From Perca fluviatilis (taxonomy: Eukaryota > Chordata > Actinopteri > Perciformes > Percidae), in the NCBI RefSeq assembly GCF_010015445.1, contig NC_053118.1, forward strand, positions 8,816,907 to 8,880,906: a DNA stretch of 64,000 nucleotides, in the 5' to 3' direction. Below, in pieces: positions 1-11,073 of the stretch. The notes below the pieces were generated by a model, which did not search any database, was not told the DNA's origin, and worked only from the letters and a program-made list of their open reading frames with translations. Each line of letters begins with the position of its first letter. Position 1 is the first letter of the stretch. Made by a program: the position numbers and the translations under genes.

Positions 1-118
1 TTTACTTGTTCTTCAGATATGGAGGGTACAAACGCTCTTGGGTATCAGGTTCCGTGGTTATTCTTCAGATATGGAGGATACAAACGCTCTTGGGTATCAG
101 GTTCCGTGGTTATTCTTC
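1..118 (+). repeat. 52-bp sub-repeat, two copies
   Basis: Two consecutive copies of the sub-repeat that starts CTTCAGATATGGAGG and ends near GTTCCGTGGTTATT. The second runs directly into a 5'-truncated tRNA. Confidence 0.85.
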
Positions 119-120
119 AG

Positions 121-187
121 AGCGGAGGACTGTAGGATGATAAGTGTAGGCATCCTTAGGTCGCTGGTTCAACTCCGGCTCGAAGGA
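121..187 (+). pseudogene. tRNA-Tyr 5'-truncated copy
   Basis: The tRNA starts at AGCGGAGGACTG; the acceptor 5' strand and most of the D arm are replaced by sub-repeat sequence ending CTTCAG. The A box is lost; the 3' half is class A. Confidence 0.8.
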
Positions 188-430
188 AGTACTTTTCATT
201 GTTGCAAATTGTGTCACGGTGTTATAGAGATGGAGAATGATGATGCATCATAGGAAAGTTACATTGTACCATTATTTAGTTAACATATATGTAGATTAAG
301 ACAGGTGGCTGTTTGTCACGTTCAATACTTTGTAATAGAACACTGTTTACTTGTTCTTCAGATATGGAGGATACAAACGCTCTTGGGCATCAGGTTCCGT
401 GGTTATCGCATTCATTTAAATGCTGTGTTC

Positions 431-517
431 TCTTCGATAGCTCAGTTGGTAGAGGGAGGACTGTAGGTTGATAATTGCAGGCATCCTTAGGTTGCTGGTT
501 TAATTCGGCTCAAAGGC
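431..517 (+). pseudogene. tRNA-Tyr-like, class C
   Basis: Starts TCTTCGA, one G missing after GAG, T-loop TTTAATT, one C deleted from the T stem, acceptor TCAAAGG followed by C73. Confidence 0.65.
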
Positions 518-619
518 AGTAGTTTTATTGTTGCAAATTGTGTTATAGAGATGGAGAATGATGATCATGATGATGGGTATCAGGTTCGGCGGTTATCGTA
601 CCATTCAAGCGCTGCTTTC

Positions 620-708
620 CCTTCGATAGCTCAGTTGGTAGAGGGGAGGACTGTAGGTTGATAATTGCAGGCATCCTTAGGTGGCTGGTTTAATTCCGGC
701 TCGAAGGA
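620..708 (+). tRNA. tRNA-Tyr(GTA), class B, probably non-functional
   Basis: Full 89 nt, intron GTTGATAATTGCAGGC. G25 opposes G10 and the T-loop reads TTTAATT, so C56 of the B box is lost. Acceptor pairs fully. Confidence 0.55.
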
Positions 709-945
709 AGTAGTTTTCATCGTTGCAAATTGTGTTATAGAGATGGTAGAATGATGATACATCATTGGAAAGTTACTTTGTACCATTATTTAGTTAAAGT
801 ATACGTAGATTAAGACAGGTGGCTGTTTCTTACCTTCAAAACTTTGCAATAGAAGACTCTGTTTACTAGTTCTTCAGATATGGAGGATACAAACGCTCTT
901 GGGTATCAGGTTCGGCGGTTATCGTACCATTTAAGTGCTGTGTTC

Positions 946-1034
946 CCTTCGATAGCTCAGTTGGTAGAGCGGAGGACTGTAGGTTGATAGTCGTAGGCAT
1001 CCTTAGGTCGCTGGTTCAACTCTGGCTCGAAGGA
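946..1034 (+). tRNA. tRNA-Tyr(GTA), class A
   Basis: Complete tyrosine tRNA gene. Acceptor CCTTCGA pairs with TCGAAGG, D arm GCTC/GAGC pairs, the anticodon loop is CTGTAG then A after the intron, and the anticodon is GTA. Intron GTTGATAGTCGTAGGC (16 nt) sits at 37/38, with C32 able to form the anticodon-intron pair with the G three from its end. T-loop TTCAACT, A73. TTTT lies 6 nt downstream. Looks functional. Confidence 0.92.
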
Positions 1035-1276
1035 AGTAGTTTTCATTGTTGCAAATTGTGTCACGGTGTTATAGAGATGGAGAATGATGATGCATCATTG
1101 GAAAGTTACTTTGTACCATTATTTAGTTAACATATACGTAGATTAAGACAGGTGGCTGTTTGTCACGTTCAATACTTTGTAATAAAACACTGTTTACTTG
1201 TTCTTCAGATATGGAGGATACAAACGCTCTTGGGCATCAGGTTCCGTGGTTATCGTACCATTTACATGCTGTGTTC

Positions 1277-1365
1277 TCTTCGATAGCTCAGTTGGTAGAG
1301 GGGAGGACTGTAGGTTGATAATTGCAGGCATCATTAGGTCGCTGGTTCATTTCTGGCTCAAAGGA
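1277..1365 (+). tRNA. tRNA-Tyr(GTA), class D, probably non-functional
   Basis: 89 nt, T1, G25. ATCATT in place of ATCCTT breaks the anticodon stem, T-loop TTCATTT has lost A58, and acceptor TCAAAGG mismatches. Confidence 0.5.
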
Positions 1366-1521
1366 AGTAGTTTTCATTGTTGCAAATTGTGTTATGGAGA
1401 TGGAGAGTGATGAAGCGTCGTTGGAAAGTTACTTTGTACCATTATTTAGTAAACATATACGTAGATTAAGACAGGTGGCTGTTTGTCACGTTCAATACTT
1501 TGTAATAGAACACTGTTTACT

Positions 1522-1680
1522 TGTTCTTCAGATATGGAGGATACAAACGCTCTTGGGTATCAGATTCCGTGGTTATTCTTCAGATATGGAGGATACAAAC
1601 GCTCTTGGGTATCAGGTTCGGCGGTTATTCTTCAGATATGGAGGATACAAACGCTCTTGGGTATCAGGTTCGGCGGTTAT
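1522..1680 (+). repeat. 52-bp sub-repeat, three copies
   Basis: Three head-to-tail copies at 52-bp period immediately before a class B tRNA. The first carries CAGATTCCG, the others CAGGTTCGG. Confidence 0.9.
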
Positions 1681-1703
1681 CGTACCATTCAAGTGCTGCT
1701 TTC

Positions 1704-1792
1704 CCTTCGATAGCTCAGTTGGTAGAGGGGAGGACTGTAGGTTGATAATTGCAGGCATCCTTAGGTGGCTGGTTTAATTCCGGCTCAAAGGA
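1704..1792 (+). tRNA. tRNA-Tyr(GTA), class B, probably non-functional
   Basis: 89 nt, G25, T-loop TTTAATT; the acceptor 3' strand is TCAAAGG (mismatch at C5) with A73. Confidence 0.5.
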
Positions 1793-2030
1793 AGTAGTTT
1801 TTACTTGTTGCAAATTGTGTTATAGAGATGGTAGAATGATGATACATCATTGGAAAGTTACTTTGTACCATTATTTAGTTAAAGTATACGTAGATTAAGA
1901 CAGGTGGCTGTTTCTTACCTTCAAAACTTTGCAATAGAAGACTCTGTTTACTAGTTCTTCAGATATGGAGGATACAAACGCTCTTGGGTATCAGGTTCGG
2001 CGGTTATTGTACCATTTAAGTGCAGTGTTC

Positions 2031-2119
2031 CCTTCGATAGCTCATTTGGTAGAGCGGAGGACTGTAGGTTGATAGTTGTAGGCATCCTTAGGTCGCTGGT
2101 TCAACTCCGGCTCGAAGGA
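2031..2119 (+). tRNA. tRNA-Tyr(GTA), class A with G15 to T
   Basis: 89 nt, all stems pair, intron GTTGATAGTTGTAGGC. The D loop reads ATTTGG in place of AGTTGG, altering G15 of the Levitt pair and the A box. Confidence 0.8.
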
Positions 2120-2412
2120 AGTGCTTTTCATTGTTGCAAATTGTGTCACGGTGTTATAGAGATGGAGAATGATGATGCATCATAGGAAAGTTACATTGTA
2201 CCATTATTTAGTTAACATATATGTAGATTAAGACAGGTGGCTGTTTGTCACGTTCAATACTTTGTAATAGAACACTGTTTACTTGTTCTTCAGATATGGA
2301 GGATACAAACGCTTTTTGGGTATCAGGTTCCGTGGTTATTCTTCAGATATGGAGGATACAAACGCCTTTGAATATCAGGTTGGCGGTTATCGTACCATTT
2401 AAGTGCATGTTC

Positions 2413-2501
2413 CCTTCGATAGCTCAGTTGGTAGAGCGGAGGACTGTAGGTTGATAGTTGTAGGCATCCTTAGGTCGCTGGTTCAACTCTGGCTCGAAGG
2501 A
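2413..2501 (+). tRNA. tRNA-Tyr(GTA), class A
   Basis: Complete; intron GTTGATAGTTGTAGGC. T stem GCTGG with CTGGC uses G-T pairs. TTTT follows. Confidence 0.9.
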
Positions 2502-2770
2502 AGTAGTTTTCATTGTTGCAAATTGTGTCACGGTGTTATAGAGATGGAGAATGATATGCATCATTGGAAAGTTACATTGTACCATTATTTAGTTAACATA
2601 TACGTAGATTAAGACAGGTGGCTGTTTGTCACGTTCAAAACTTTGTAATAGAACACTGTTTACTTGTTCTTCAGATATGGAGGGTACAAACGCTCTTGGG
2701 TATCAGGTTCCGTGGTTATTCTTCAGATATGGAGATACAAACGCTTGTAAGGTTCGTGGTTATTCTTCAG

Positions 2771-2832
2771 GAGCGATAAGGATGATAAGTGTAGGCATCC
2801 TTAGGTCGCTGGTTCAACTCCGGCTCGAAGGA
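2771..2832 (+). pseudogene. tRNA-Tyr 5'-truncated copy
   Basis: Sub-repeat ending CTTCAG joins GAGCGATAAGGATG; acceptor 5' strand, D arm and anticodon loop are lost. Intact 3' half. Confidence 0.75.
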
Positions 2833-3074
2833 AGTACTTTTCATTGTTGCAAATTGTGTCACGGTGTTATAGAGATGGAGAATGATGATGCATCATTGGA
2901 AAGTTACATTGTACCATTATTTAGTTAACATATATGTAGATTAAGACAGGTGGCTGTTTGTCACGTTCAATACTTTGTAATAGAACACTGTTTACTTGTT
3001 CTTCAGATATGGAGGATACAAACGCTCTTGGGCATCAGGTTCCGTGGTTATCGTACCATTTAAATGCTGTGTTC

Positions 3075-3163
3075 TCTTCGATAGCTCAGTTGGTAGAGGG
3101 GAGGACTGTAGGTTGATAATTGCAGGCATCCTTAGGTTGCTGGTTTAATTCCGGCTCAAAGGC
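3075..3163 (+). pseudogene. tRNA-Tyr-like, class C
   Basis: 89 nt but T1, G25, TTTAATT T-loop, TCAAAGG acceptor and C73. Confidence 0.6.
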
Positions 3164-3261
3164 AGTAGTTTTCATTGTTGCAAATTGTGTTATAGAGATG
3201 GAGAATGATGATCATGATGATGGGAATCAGGTTCGTTATCGTACCATTCTACGCTGCTTTC

Positions 3262-3350
3262 CCTTCGATAGCTCAGTTGGTAGAGCGGAGGACTGTAGGT
3301 TGATAATTGCAGGCATCCTTAGGTGGCTGGTTTAATTCCGGCTCAAAGGC
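3262..3350 (+). tRNA. tRNA-Tyr(GTA), A/C chimera
   Basis: 5' half as class A (GAGC D stem, C1), 3' half with TTTAATT loop, TCAAAGG and C73. Consistent with exchange inside the gene. Confidence 0.5.
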
Positions 3351-3576
3351 AGTAGTTTTTATTGTTGCAAATTGTGTTATAGAGATGGAGAATGATGATA
3401 CATCATTGGAAAGTTACTTTGTACCATTATTTAGTTAAAGTATACGTAGATTAAGACAGGTGGCTGTTTGTTACCTTCAAAACTTTGCAATAGAAGACTC
3501 TGTTTACTAGTTCTTCAGATATGGAGGATACAAACGCTCTTGGGTATCAGGTTTGCTGTTATCCATATTTAAGTGC

Positions 3577-3665
3577 TCTCCGATAGCTCAGTTGGTAGAG
3601 GGAGGACTGTAGGTTGATAAGTGTAGGCATCCTTAGGTCGCTGGTTCAACTCCTCGCTCGAAGGA
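3577..3665 (+). pseudogene. tRNA-Tyr-like, degraded class A
   Basis: Acceptor 5' strand TCTCCGA, one base lost in the D arm, T stem TCCTCGC, T-loop TTCAACT retained. Confidence 0.6.
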
Positions 3666-3906
3666 AGTACTTTTCATTGTTGCAAATTGTGTCACGTGTT
3701 TATGAGATGGAGAATGATGATGCATCATAGGAAAGTTACATTGTACCATTATTTAGTTAACATATATGTAGATTAAGACAGGTGGCTGTTTGTCACGTTC
3801 AATACTTTGTAATAGAACACTGTTTACTTGTTCTTCAGATATGGAGGATACAAACGCTCTTGGGCATCAGGTTCCGTGGTTATCGTACCATTTAAGTTAT
3901 GTGTTC

Positions 3907-3994
3907 TCTTCGATAGCTCAGTTGGTAGAGGGAGGACTGTAGGTTGATAGTTGCAGGCATCCTTAGGTGGCTGGTTTAATTCCTCGCCGCAAGA
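3907..3994 (+). pseudogene. tRNA-Tyr-like, degraded class B
   Basis: T1, GAGGGAGG, T-loop TTTAATT; the 3' end TCGCCGCAAGAAG no longer pairs with the acceptor. Confidence 0.6.
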
Positions 3995-4228
3995 AGTAGT
4001 TTTCATCGTTGCAAATTGTGTTATAGAGATGGTAGAATGATGATACATCATTGGAAAGTTACTTTGTACCATTATTTAGTTAAAGTATAACGAGATTAAG
4101 ACAGGTGGCTGTTTCTTACCTTCAAAACTTTGCAATAGAAGACTCTGTTTACTAGTTCTTCAGATATGGAGAATAAAAACGGTCTTGGGTATCAGGTTCG
4201 GCTAATCTTACCATTTAAGTGCTGTGTC

Positions 4229-4314
4229 CCTTCGATATAGCTATTGAAGCGGAGGACTGTAGGTTGATAAGTGTAGGCATCCTTAGGTCGCTGGTTCAAC
4301 TCCGGCTCGAAGGA
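4229..4314 (+). pseudogene. tRNA-Tyr with broken D arm
   Basis: CCTTCGATATAGCTATTGAA replaces the normal D arm; the 3' half from GCGGAGGACTG is class A. Confidence 0.65.
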
Positions 4315-4556
4315 AGTACTTTTCATTGTTGCAAATTGTGTCACGGTGTTATAGAGATGGAGAATGATGATGCATCATAGGAAAGTTACATTGTACCATT
4401 ATTTAGTTAACATATATGTAGATTAAGACAGGTGGCTGTTTGTCACGTTCAATACTTTGTAATAGAACACTGTTTACTTGTTCTTCAGATATGGAGGATA
4501 CAAACGCTCTTGGGCATCAGGTTCCGTGGTTATCGTACCATTTAAGTTATGTGTTC

Positions 4557-4645
4557 TCTTCGATAGCTCAGTTGGTAGAGGGGAGGACTGTAGGTTGATA
4601 GTTGCAGGCATCCTTAGGTGGCTGGTTTAATTCCTCGCCTCGAAG
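4557..4645 (+). pseudogene. tRNA-Tyr-like, degraded class B
   Basis: Full 5' half with G25; T arm and acceptor 3' end damaged (TCCTCGCCTCGAAGTAG). Confidence 0.6.
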
Positions 4646-4877
4646 TAGTTTTCATCGTAAATTGTGTTATAGAGATGGTAGAATGACGATACATCATTGG
4701 AAAGTTACTTTGTACCATTATTTAGTTAAAGTATACGTAGATTAAGACAGGTGGCTGTTTCTTACCTTCAAAACTTTGCAATAGAAGACTCTGTTTACTA
4801 GTTCTTCAGATATGGAGAATAAAAACGGTCTTGGGTATCAGGTTCGGCGGTTATCGTACCATTTAAGTGCTGTGTTC

Positions 4878-4966
4878 CCTTCGATAGCTCAGTTGGTAGA
4901 GCGGAGGACTGTAGGTTGATAGTTGTAGGCATCCTTAGGTCGCTGGTTCAACTCTGGCTCGAAGGA
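4878..4966 (+). tRNA. tRNA-Tyr(GTA), class A
   Basis: Complete; intron GTTGATAGTTGTAGGC, T stem 3' CTGGC. Its duplicate lies 4,401 bp downstream at 9,279. Confidence 0.9.
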
Positions 4967-5159
4967 AGTAGTTTTCATTGTTGCAAATTGTGTCACGGTG
5001 TTATAGAGATGGAGAATGATGATGCATCATTGGAAAGTTACATTGTACCATTATTTAGTTAACATATATGTAGATTAAGACAGGTGGCTGTTTGTCACGT
5101 TCAAAACTTTGTAATAGAACACTGTTTACTTGTTCTTCAGATATGGAGGATACAAACGC

Positions 5160-5190
5160 TCTTGGGCAAGTTGTTTTCATTGTTGCAAAT
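5160..5190 (+). other. Unit-deletion junction
   Basis: CTTGGGCAAGTTGTTTTC joins a sub-repeat straight to the post-tRNA spacer, removing a whole tRNA. The same junction recurs at about 9,562. Confidence 0.75.
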
Positions 5191-5410
5191 TGTGTCACGG
5201 TGTTATAGAGATGGAGAATGATGATGCATCATAGGAAAGTTACATTGTACCATTATTTAGTTAACATATATGTAGATTAAGACAGGTGGCTGTTTGTCAC
5301 GTTCAATACTTTGTAATAGAACACTGTTTACTTGTTCTTCAGATATGGAGGATACAAACGCTCTTGGGCATCAGGTTCCGTGGTTATCGTACCATTTAAA
5401 TGCTGTGTTC

Positions 5411-5499
5411 TCTTCGATAGCTCAGTTGGTAGAGGGGAGGACTGTAGGTTGATAATTGCAGGCATCCTTAGGTTGCTGGTTTAATTCCGGCTCAAAGGC
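5411..5499 (+). pseudogene. tRNA-Tyr-like, class C
   Basis: T1, G25, TTTAATT, TCAAAGG and C73. Followed by the ATGATCATGATGATGGG spacer peculiar to class C. Confidence 0.6.
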
Positions 5500-5602
5500 A
5501 GTAGTTTTTATTGTTGCAAATTGTGTTATAGAGATGGAGAATGATGATCATGATGATGGGTATCAGGTTCGGCGGTTATCGTACCATTCAAGCGCTGTTT
5601 TC

Positions 5603-5691
5603 CCTTCGATAGCTCAGTTGGTAGAGGGGAGGACTGTAGGTTGATAATTGCAGGCATCCTTAGGTGGCTGGTTTAATTCCGGCTCGAAGGA
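5603..5691 (+). tRNA. tRNA-Tyr(GTA), class B, probably non-functional
   Basis: 89 nt, G25 and U56 as in the class; acceptor fully paired. Confidence 0.55.
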
Positions 5692-5931
5692 AGTAGTTTT
5701 CATCGTTGCAAATTGTGTTATAGAGATGGTAGAATGATGATACATCATTGGAAAGTTACTTTGTACCATTATTTAGTTAAAGTATACGTAGATTAAGACA
5801 GGTGGCTGTTTGTTACCTTCAAAACTTTGCAATAGAAGACTCTGTTTACTAGTTCTTCAGATATGGAGGATACAAACGCTCTTGGGTATCAGGTTCGTGG
5901 TTAAGTTATCGTATCATTTAAGTGCTGTGTT

Positions 5932-6021
5932 CCTTTGATAGCTATGTTGGTAGAGCCGGAGGACTGTAGGTTGATAAGTGTAGGCATCCTTAGGTCGCTG
6001 GTTCAACTCCGGCTCGAAGGA
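5932..6021 (+). pseudogene. tRNA-Tyr, damaged class A
   Basis: CCTTTGA acceptor, GCTATGTTGG in the A box and an extra C in GAGCCGG; the 3' half is intact class A. Confidence 0.55.
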
Positions 6022-6262
6022 AGTACTTTTCATTGTTGCAAATTGTGTCACGGTGTTATAGAGATGGAGAATGATGATGCATCATAGGAAAGTTACATTG
6101 TACCATTATTTAGTTAACATATATGTAGATTAAGACAGGTGGCTGTTTGTCACGTTCAATACTTTGTAATAGAACACTGTTTACTTGTTCTTCAGATATG
6201 GAGGATACAAACGCTCTTGGGCATCAGGTTCCGTGGTTATCGCAATTCTACTTAAGCTATGC

Positions 6263-6350
6263 TCTTCGATAGCTCAGTTGGTAGAGGGAGGACTGTAGGT
6301 TGATAATTGGCAGCATCCTTAGGTGGCTGGTTTAATTCCGGCTCGAAGGA
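6263..6350 (+). pseudogene. tRNA-Tyr-like, class B with deletion
   Basis: One base missing after GAG, intron altered to end GGCAGC, T-loop TTTAATT. Confidence 0.55.
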
Positions 6351-6589
6351 AGTAGTTTTCATCGTTGCAAATTGTGTTATAGAGATGGTAGAATGATGAT
6401 ACATCATTGGAAAGTTACTTTGTACCATTATTTAGTTAAAGTATACGTAGATTAAGACAGGTGGCTGTTTCTTACCTTCAAAACTTTGCAATAGAAGACT
6501 CTGTTTACTAGTTCTTCAGATATGGAGAGGATACAAACGCTCTTGGGTATCAGGTTCGGCGGTTATCGTACCATTTAAGTGCTGCGTTC

Positions 6590-6678
6590 CCTTCGATAGC
6601 TCAGTTGGTAGAGCGGAGGACTGTAGGTTGATAAGTGTAGGCATCCTTAGGTCGCTGGTTCAACTCCGGCTCGAAGGA
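6590..6678 (+). tRNA. tRNA-Tyr(GTA), class A
   Basis: Complete; intron GTTGATAAGTGTAGGC, T stem GCTGG/CCGGC, A73, TTTT downstream in AGTACTTTTC. Confidence 0.92.
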
Positions 6679-6920
6679 AGTACTTTTCATTGTTGCAAAT
6701 TGTGTCACGGTGTTATAGAGATGGAGAATGATGATGCATCATAGGAAAGTTACATTGTACCATTATTTAGTTAACATATATGTAGATTAAGACAGGTGGC
6801 TGTTTGTCACGTTCAATACTTTGTAATAGAACACTGTTTACTTGTTCTTCAGATATGGAGGATACAAACGCTCTTGGGCATCAGGTTCCGTGGTTATCGT
6901 ACCATTTAAGTTATGTGTTC

Positions 6921-7009
6921 TCTTCGATAGCTCAGTTGGTAGAGGGGAGGACTGTAGGTTGATAGTTGCAGGCATCCTTAGGTGGCTGGTTTAATTCCGG
7001 CTCGAAGGA
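6921..7009 (+). tRNA. tRNA-Tyr(GTA), class B with T1
   Basis: 89 nt; T1-G72 wobble, G25, intron GTTGATAGTTGCAGGC, T-loop TTTAATT. Probably non-functional. Confidence 0.5.
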
Positions 7010-7250
7010 AGTAGTTTTCATCGTTGCAAATTGTGTTATAGAGATGGTAGAATGATGATACATCATTGGAAAGTTACTTTGTACCATTATTTAGTTAAAG
7101 TATACGTAGATTAAGACAGGTGGCTGTTTCTTACCTTCAAAACTTTGCAATAGAAGACTCTGTTTACTAGTTCTTCAGATATGGAGGATACAAACGCTCT
7201 TGGGTATCAGGTTCATTGATTTGTTATCGTACCATTTAAGTGCTGTGTTC

Positions 7251-7339
7251 TCTTCGATAGCTCAGTTGGTAGAGCGGAGGACTGTAGGTTGATAGTTGTA
7301 GGCATCCTTAGGTCGCTGGTTCAACTCTGGCTCGAAGGA
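7251..7339 (+). tRNA. tRNA-Tyr(GTA), class A with T1
   Basis: 89 nt, D stem GAGC intact, T-loop TTCAACT; T1 pairs with G72 only as a wobble. Intron GTTGATAGTTGTAGGC. Confidence 0.82.
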
Positions 7340-7623
7340 AGTAGTTTTCATTGTTGCAAATTGTGTCACGGTGTTATAGAGATGGAGAATGATGATGCAT
7401 CATTGGAAAGTTACATTGTACCATTATTTAGTTAACATATATGTAGATTAAGACAGGTGGCTGTTTGTCACGTTCAATACTTTGTAATAGAACACTGTTT
7501 ACTTGTTCTTCAGATATGGAGGATACAAACGCTCTTGAGTAATCGTGGTTATTCTTCAGATATGGAGGATACAAGCATCTTGGTTATCAGGTTTGGTTAT
7601 CGTACCATTTAAGTGCTGTGTTC

Positions 7624-7711
7624 TCTTCGATAGCTCAGTTGGTAGAGGGGAGGACTGTAGGTTGATAGTTGTAGGCATCCTTAGGTCGCTGGTTCAACTC
7701 TGGCTTCAAGA
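7624..7711 (+). pseudogene. tRNA-Tyr-like, class E, damaged acceptor
   Basis: T1, G25, normal TTCAACT loop, but the 3' end reads TGGCTTCAAGAAG, so the acceptor does not close. Confidence 0.55.
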
Positions 7712-7987
7712 AGTAGTTTTCATTGTTGCAAATTGTGTCACGGTGTTATAGAGATGGAGAATGATTGCATCATTGGAAAGTTACATTGTACCATTATTTA
7801 GTTAACATATATGTAGATTAAGACAGGTGGCTGTTTGTCACGTTCAATACTTTGTAATAGAACACTGTTTACTTGTTCTTCAGATATGGAGGATACAAAC
7901 GCTCTTGGGTATCAGGTTCCGTGGTTATTCTTCAGATATGGAGGATACAAACGCTCTTGGGTATCAGGTTCGTGGTTATTCTTCAAA

Positions 7988-8053
7988 TGGAGGACTGTAG
8001 GTTGATAATTGTAGGCATCCTTAGGTTCGCTGGTTTAACTCCGGCTCGAAGGA
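7988..8053 (+). pseudogene. tRNA-Tyr 5'-truncated copy
   Basis: Sub-repeat CTTCAAATGG runs into AGGACTGTAG; acceptor 5' strand and D arm absent. Confidence 0.7.
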
Positions 8054-8293
8054 AGTATTTTTATTGTTGCAAATTGTGTACGTGTTATAGAGATGGAGAA
8101 TGATGATGCATCATGAAAGTTACATTGTACCATTATTTAGTTAACATATATGTAGATTAAGACAGGTGGTGTTTGTCACGTTCAATACTTTGTAATAGAA
8201 CACTGTTTACTTGTTCTTCAGATATGGAGGATACAAAGCGCTCTTGGGTATCAGGTTCCGTGGTTATCATTACCATTTAAGTTATATGCTTTC

Positions 8294-8381
8294 TCTTCGA
8301 TAGCTCAGTTGGTAAGAGGGAGGACTGTAGGTTGATAATTGCAGGCATCCTTAGGTGGCTGGTTTAATTCGGCTCGAAGGA
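8294..8381 (+). pseudogene. tRNA-Tyr-like, class B with indels
   Basis: GGTAAGAGGGAGG disturbs the D arm; one C is lost from the T stem; T-loop TTTAATT. Confidence 0.55.
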
Positions 8382-8621
8382 AGTAGTTTTCATCGTTGCA
8401 AATTGTGTTATAGAGATGGTAGAATGATGATACATCATTGGAAAGTTACTTTGTACCATTATTTAGTTAAAGTATATTAGATTAAGACAGGTGGCTGTTT
8501 CTTACCTTCAAAACTTTGCAATAGAAGACTCTGTTTACTAGTTCTTCAGATATGGAGAATACAAACGGTCTTGGGTATCAGGTTAAGTGATTATTTATCG
8601 TACCATTTAAGTGCTGCGTTC

Positions 8622-8710
8622 CTTCCGATAGCTCAGTTGGTAGAGCGGAGGACTGTAGGTTGATAATTGTAGGCATCCTTAGGTCGCTGGTTCAACTCGC
8701 GCTCGAAGGA
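8622..8710 (+). tRNA. tRNA-Tyr(GTA), class A, mutated acceptor and T stem
   Basis: 89 nt with GAGC and TTCAACT, but acceptor CTTCCGA and T stem CGCGC weaken pairing. Intron GTTGATAATTGTAGGC. Confidence 0.6.
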
Positions 8711-8952
8711 AGTACTTTTCATTGTTGCAAATTGTGTCACGGTGTTATAGAGATGGAGAATGATGATGCATCATAGGAAAGTTACATTGTACCATTATTT
8801 AGTTAACATATATGTAGATTAAGACAGGTGGCTGTTTGTCACGTTCAATACTTTGTAATAGAACACTGTTTACTTGTTCTTCAGATATGGAGGATACAAA
8901 CGCTCTTGGGCATCAGGTTCCGTGGTTATCGTACCATTTAAGTTATGTGTTC

Positions 8953-9041
8953 TCTTCGATAGCTCAGTTGGTAGAGGGGAGGACTGTAGGTTGATAGTTG
9001 CAGGCATCCTTAGGTGGCTGGTTTAATTCCGGCTCGAAGGA
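8953..9041 (+). tRNA. tRNA-Tyr(GTA), class B with T1
   Basis: 89 nt, T1, G25, TTTAATT; otherwise intact acceptor 3' strand. Probably non-functional. Confidence 0.5.
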
Positions 9042-9278
9042 AGTAGTTTTCATCGTTGCAAATTGTGTTATAGAGATGGTAGAATGACGATACATCATTG
9101 GAAAGTTACTTTGTACCATTATTTAGTTAAAGTATACGTAGATTAAGACAGGTGGCTGTTTCTTACCTTCAAAACTTTGCAATAGAAGACTCTGTTTACT
9201 AGTTCTTCAGATATGGAGAATAAAAACGGTCTTGGGTATCAGGTTCGGCGGTTATCGTACCATTTAAGTGCTGTGTTC

Positions 9279-9367
9279 CCTTCGATAGCTCAGTTGGTAG
9301 AGCGGAGGACTGTAGGTTGATAGTTGTAGGCATCCTTAGGTCGCTGGTTCAACTCTGGCTCGAAGGA
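9279..9367 (+). tRNA. tRNA-Tyr(GTA), class A
   Basis: Matches the copy at 4,878 base for base as far as read by eye; intron GTTGATAGTTGTAGGC. Confidence 0.9.
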
Positions 9368-9811
9368 AGTAGTTTTCATTGTTGCAAATTGTGTCACGGT
9401 GTTATAGAGATGGAGAATGATGATGCATCATTGGAAAGTTACATTGTACCATTATTTAGTTAACATATATGTAGATTAAGACAGGTGGCTGTTTGTCACG
9501 TTCAAAACTTTGTAATAGAACACTGTTTACTTGTTCTTCAGATATGGAGGATACAAACGCTCTTGGGCAAGTTGTTTTCATTGTTGCAAATTGTGTCACG
9601 GTGTTATAGAGATGGAGAATGATGATGCATCATAGGAAAGTTACATTGTACCATTATTTAGTTAACATATATGTAGATTAAGACAGGTGGCTGTTTGTCA
9701 CGTTCAATACTTTGTAATAGAACACTGTTTACTTGTTCTTCAGATATGGAGGATACAAACGCTCTTGGGCATCAGGTTCCGTGGTTATCGTACCATTTAA
9801 ATGCTGTGTTC

Positions 9812-9900
9812 TCTTCGATAGCTCAGTTGGTAGAGGGGAGGACTGTAGGTTGATAATTGCAGGCATCCTTAGGTTGCTGGTTTAATTCCGGCTCAAAGGC
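9812..9900 (+). pseudogene. tRNA-Tyr-like, class C
   Basis: Counterpart of the copy at 5,411; TCAAAGG acceptor, C73, TTTAATT. Confidence 0.6.
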
Positions 9901-10003
9901 AGTAGTTTTTATTGTTGCAAATTGTGTTATAGAGATGGAGAATGATGATCATGATGATGGGTATCAGGTTCGGCGGTTATCGTACCATTCAAGCGCTGCT
10001 TTC

Positions 10004-10092
10004 CCTTCGATAGCTCAGTTGGTAGAGGGGAGGACTGTAGGTTGATAATTGCAGGCATCCTTAGGTGGCTGGTTTAATTCCGGCTCGAAGGA
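10004..10092 (+). tRNA. tRNA-Tyr(GTA), class B, probably non-functional
   Basis: Counterpart of 5,603; 89 nt with G25 and U56. Confidence 0.55.
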
Positions 10093-10329
10093 AGTAGTTT
10101 TCATCGTTGCAAATTGTGTTATAGAGATGGTAGAATGATGATACATCATTGGAAAGTTACTTTGTACCATTATTTAGTTAAAGTATACGTAGATTAAGAC
10201 AGGTGGCTGTTTCTTACCTTCAAAACTTTGCAATAGAAGACTCTGTTTACTAGTTCTTCAGATATGGAGGATACAAACGCTCTTGGGTATCAGGTTCGGC
10301 GGTTATCGTACCATTTAAGTGCTGTGTTC

Positions 10330-10418
10330 CCTTCGATAGCTCAGTTGGTAGAGCGGAGGACTGTAGGTTGATAAGTGTAGGCATCCTTAGGTCGCTGGTT
10401 CAACTCCGGCTCGAAGGA
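10330..10418 (+). tRNA. tRNA-Tyr(GTA), class A
   Basis: Complete; intron GTTGATAAGTGTAGGC; counterpart of the damaged copy at 5,932. Confidence 0.92.
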
Positions 10419-10660
10419 AGTACTTTTCATTGTTGCAAATTGTGTCACGGTGTTATAGAGATGGAGAATGATGATGCATCATAGGAAAGTTACATTGTAC
10501 CATTATTTAGTTAACATATATGTAGATTAAGACAGGTGGCTGTTTGTCACGTTCAATACTTTGTAATAAAACACTGTTTACTTGTTCTTCAGATATGGAG
10601 GATACAAACGCTCTTGGGCATCAGGTTCCGTGGTTATCGTACCATTTAAATGCTGTGTTC

Positions 10661-10749
10661 TCTTCGATAGCTCAGTTGGTAGAGGGGAGGACTGTAGGTT
10701 GATAATTGCAGGCATCATTAGGTCGCTGGTTCATTTCTGGCTCAAAGGA
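10661..10749 (+). tRNA. tRNA-Tyr(GTA), class D, probably non-functional
   Basis: T1, G25, ATCATT anticodon-stem change, T-loop TTCATTT, TCAAAGG acceptor. Near-identical to 1,277. Confidence 0.5.
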
Positions 10750-11073
10750 AATAGTTTTCATTGTTGCAAATTGTGTTATGGAGATGGAGAGTGATGAAGC
10801 GTCGTTGGAAAGTTACTTTGTACCATTATTTAGTAAACATATACGTAGATTAAGACAGGTGGCTGTTTGTCACGTTCAATACTTTGTAATAGAACACTGT
10901 TTACTTGTTCTTCAGATATGGAGGATACAAACGCTCTTGGGTATCAGATTCCGTGGTTATTCTTCAGATATGGAGGATACAAACGCTCTTTGGGTATCAG
11001 GTTCGTGTTATTCTAATATAGATACAGCTCTTGGGTATCAGGTTGGTTATTGTACCATTTAAGTGCTGCGTTC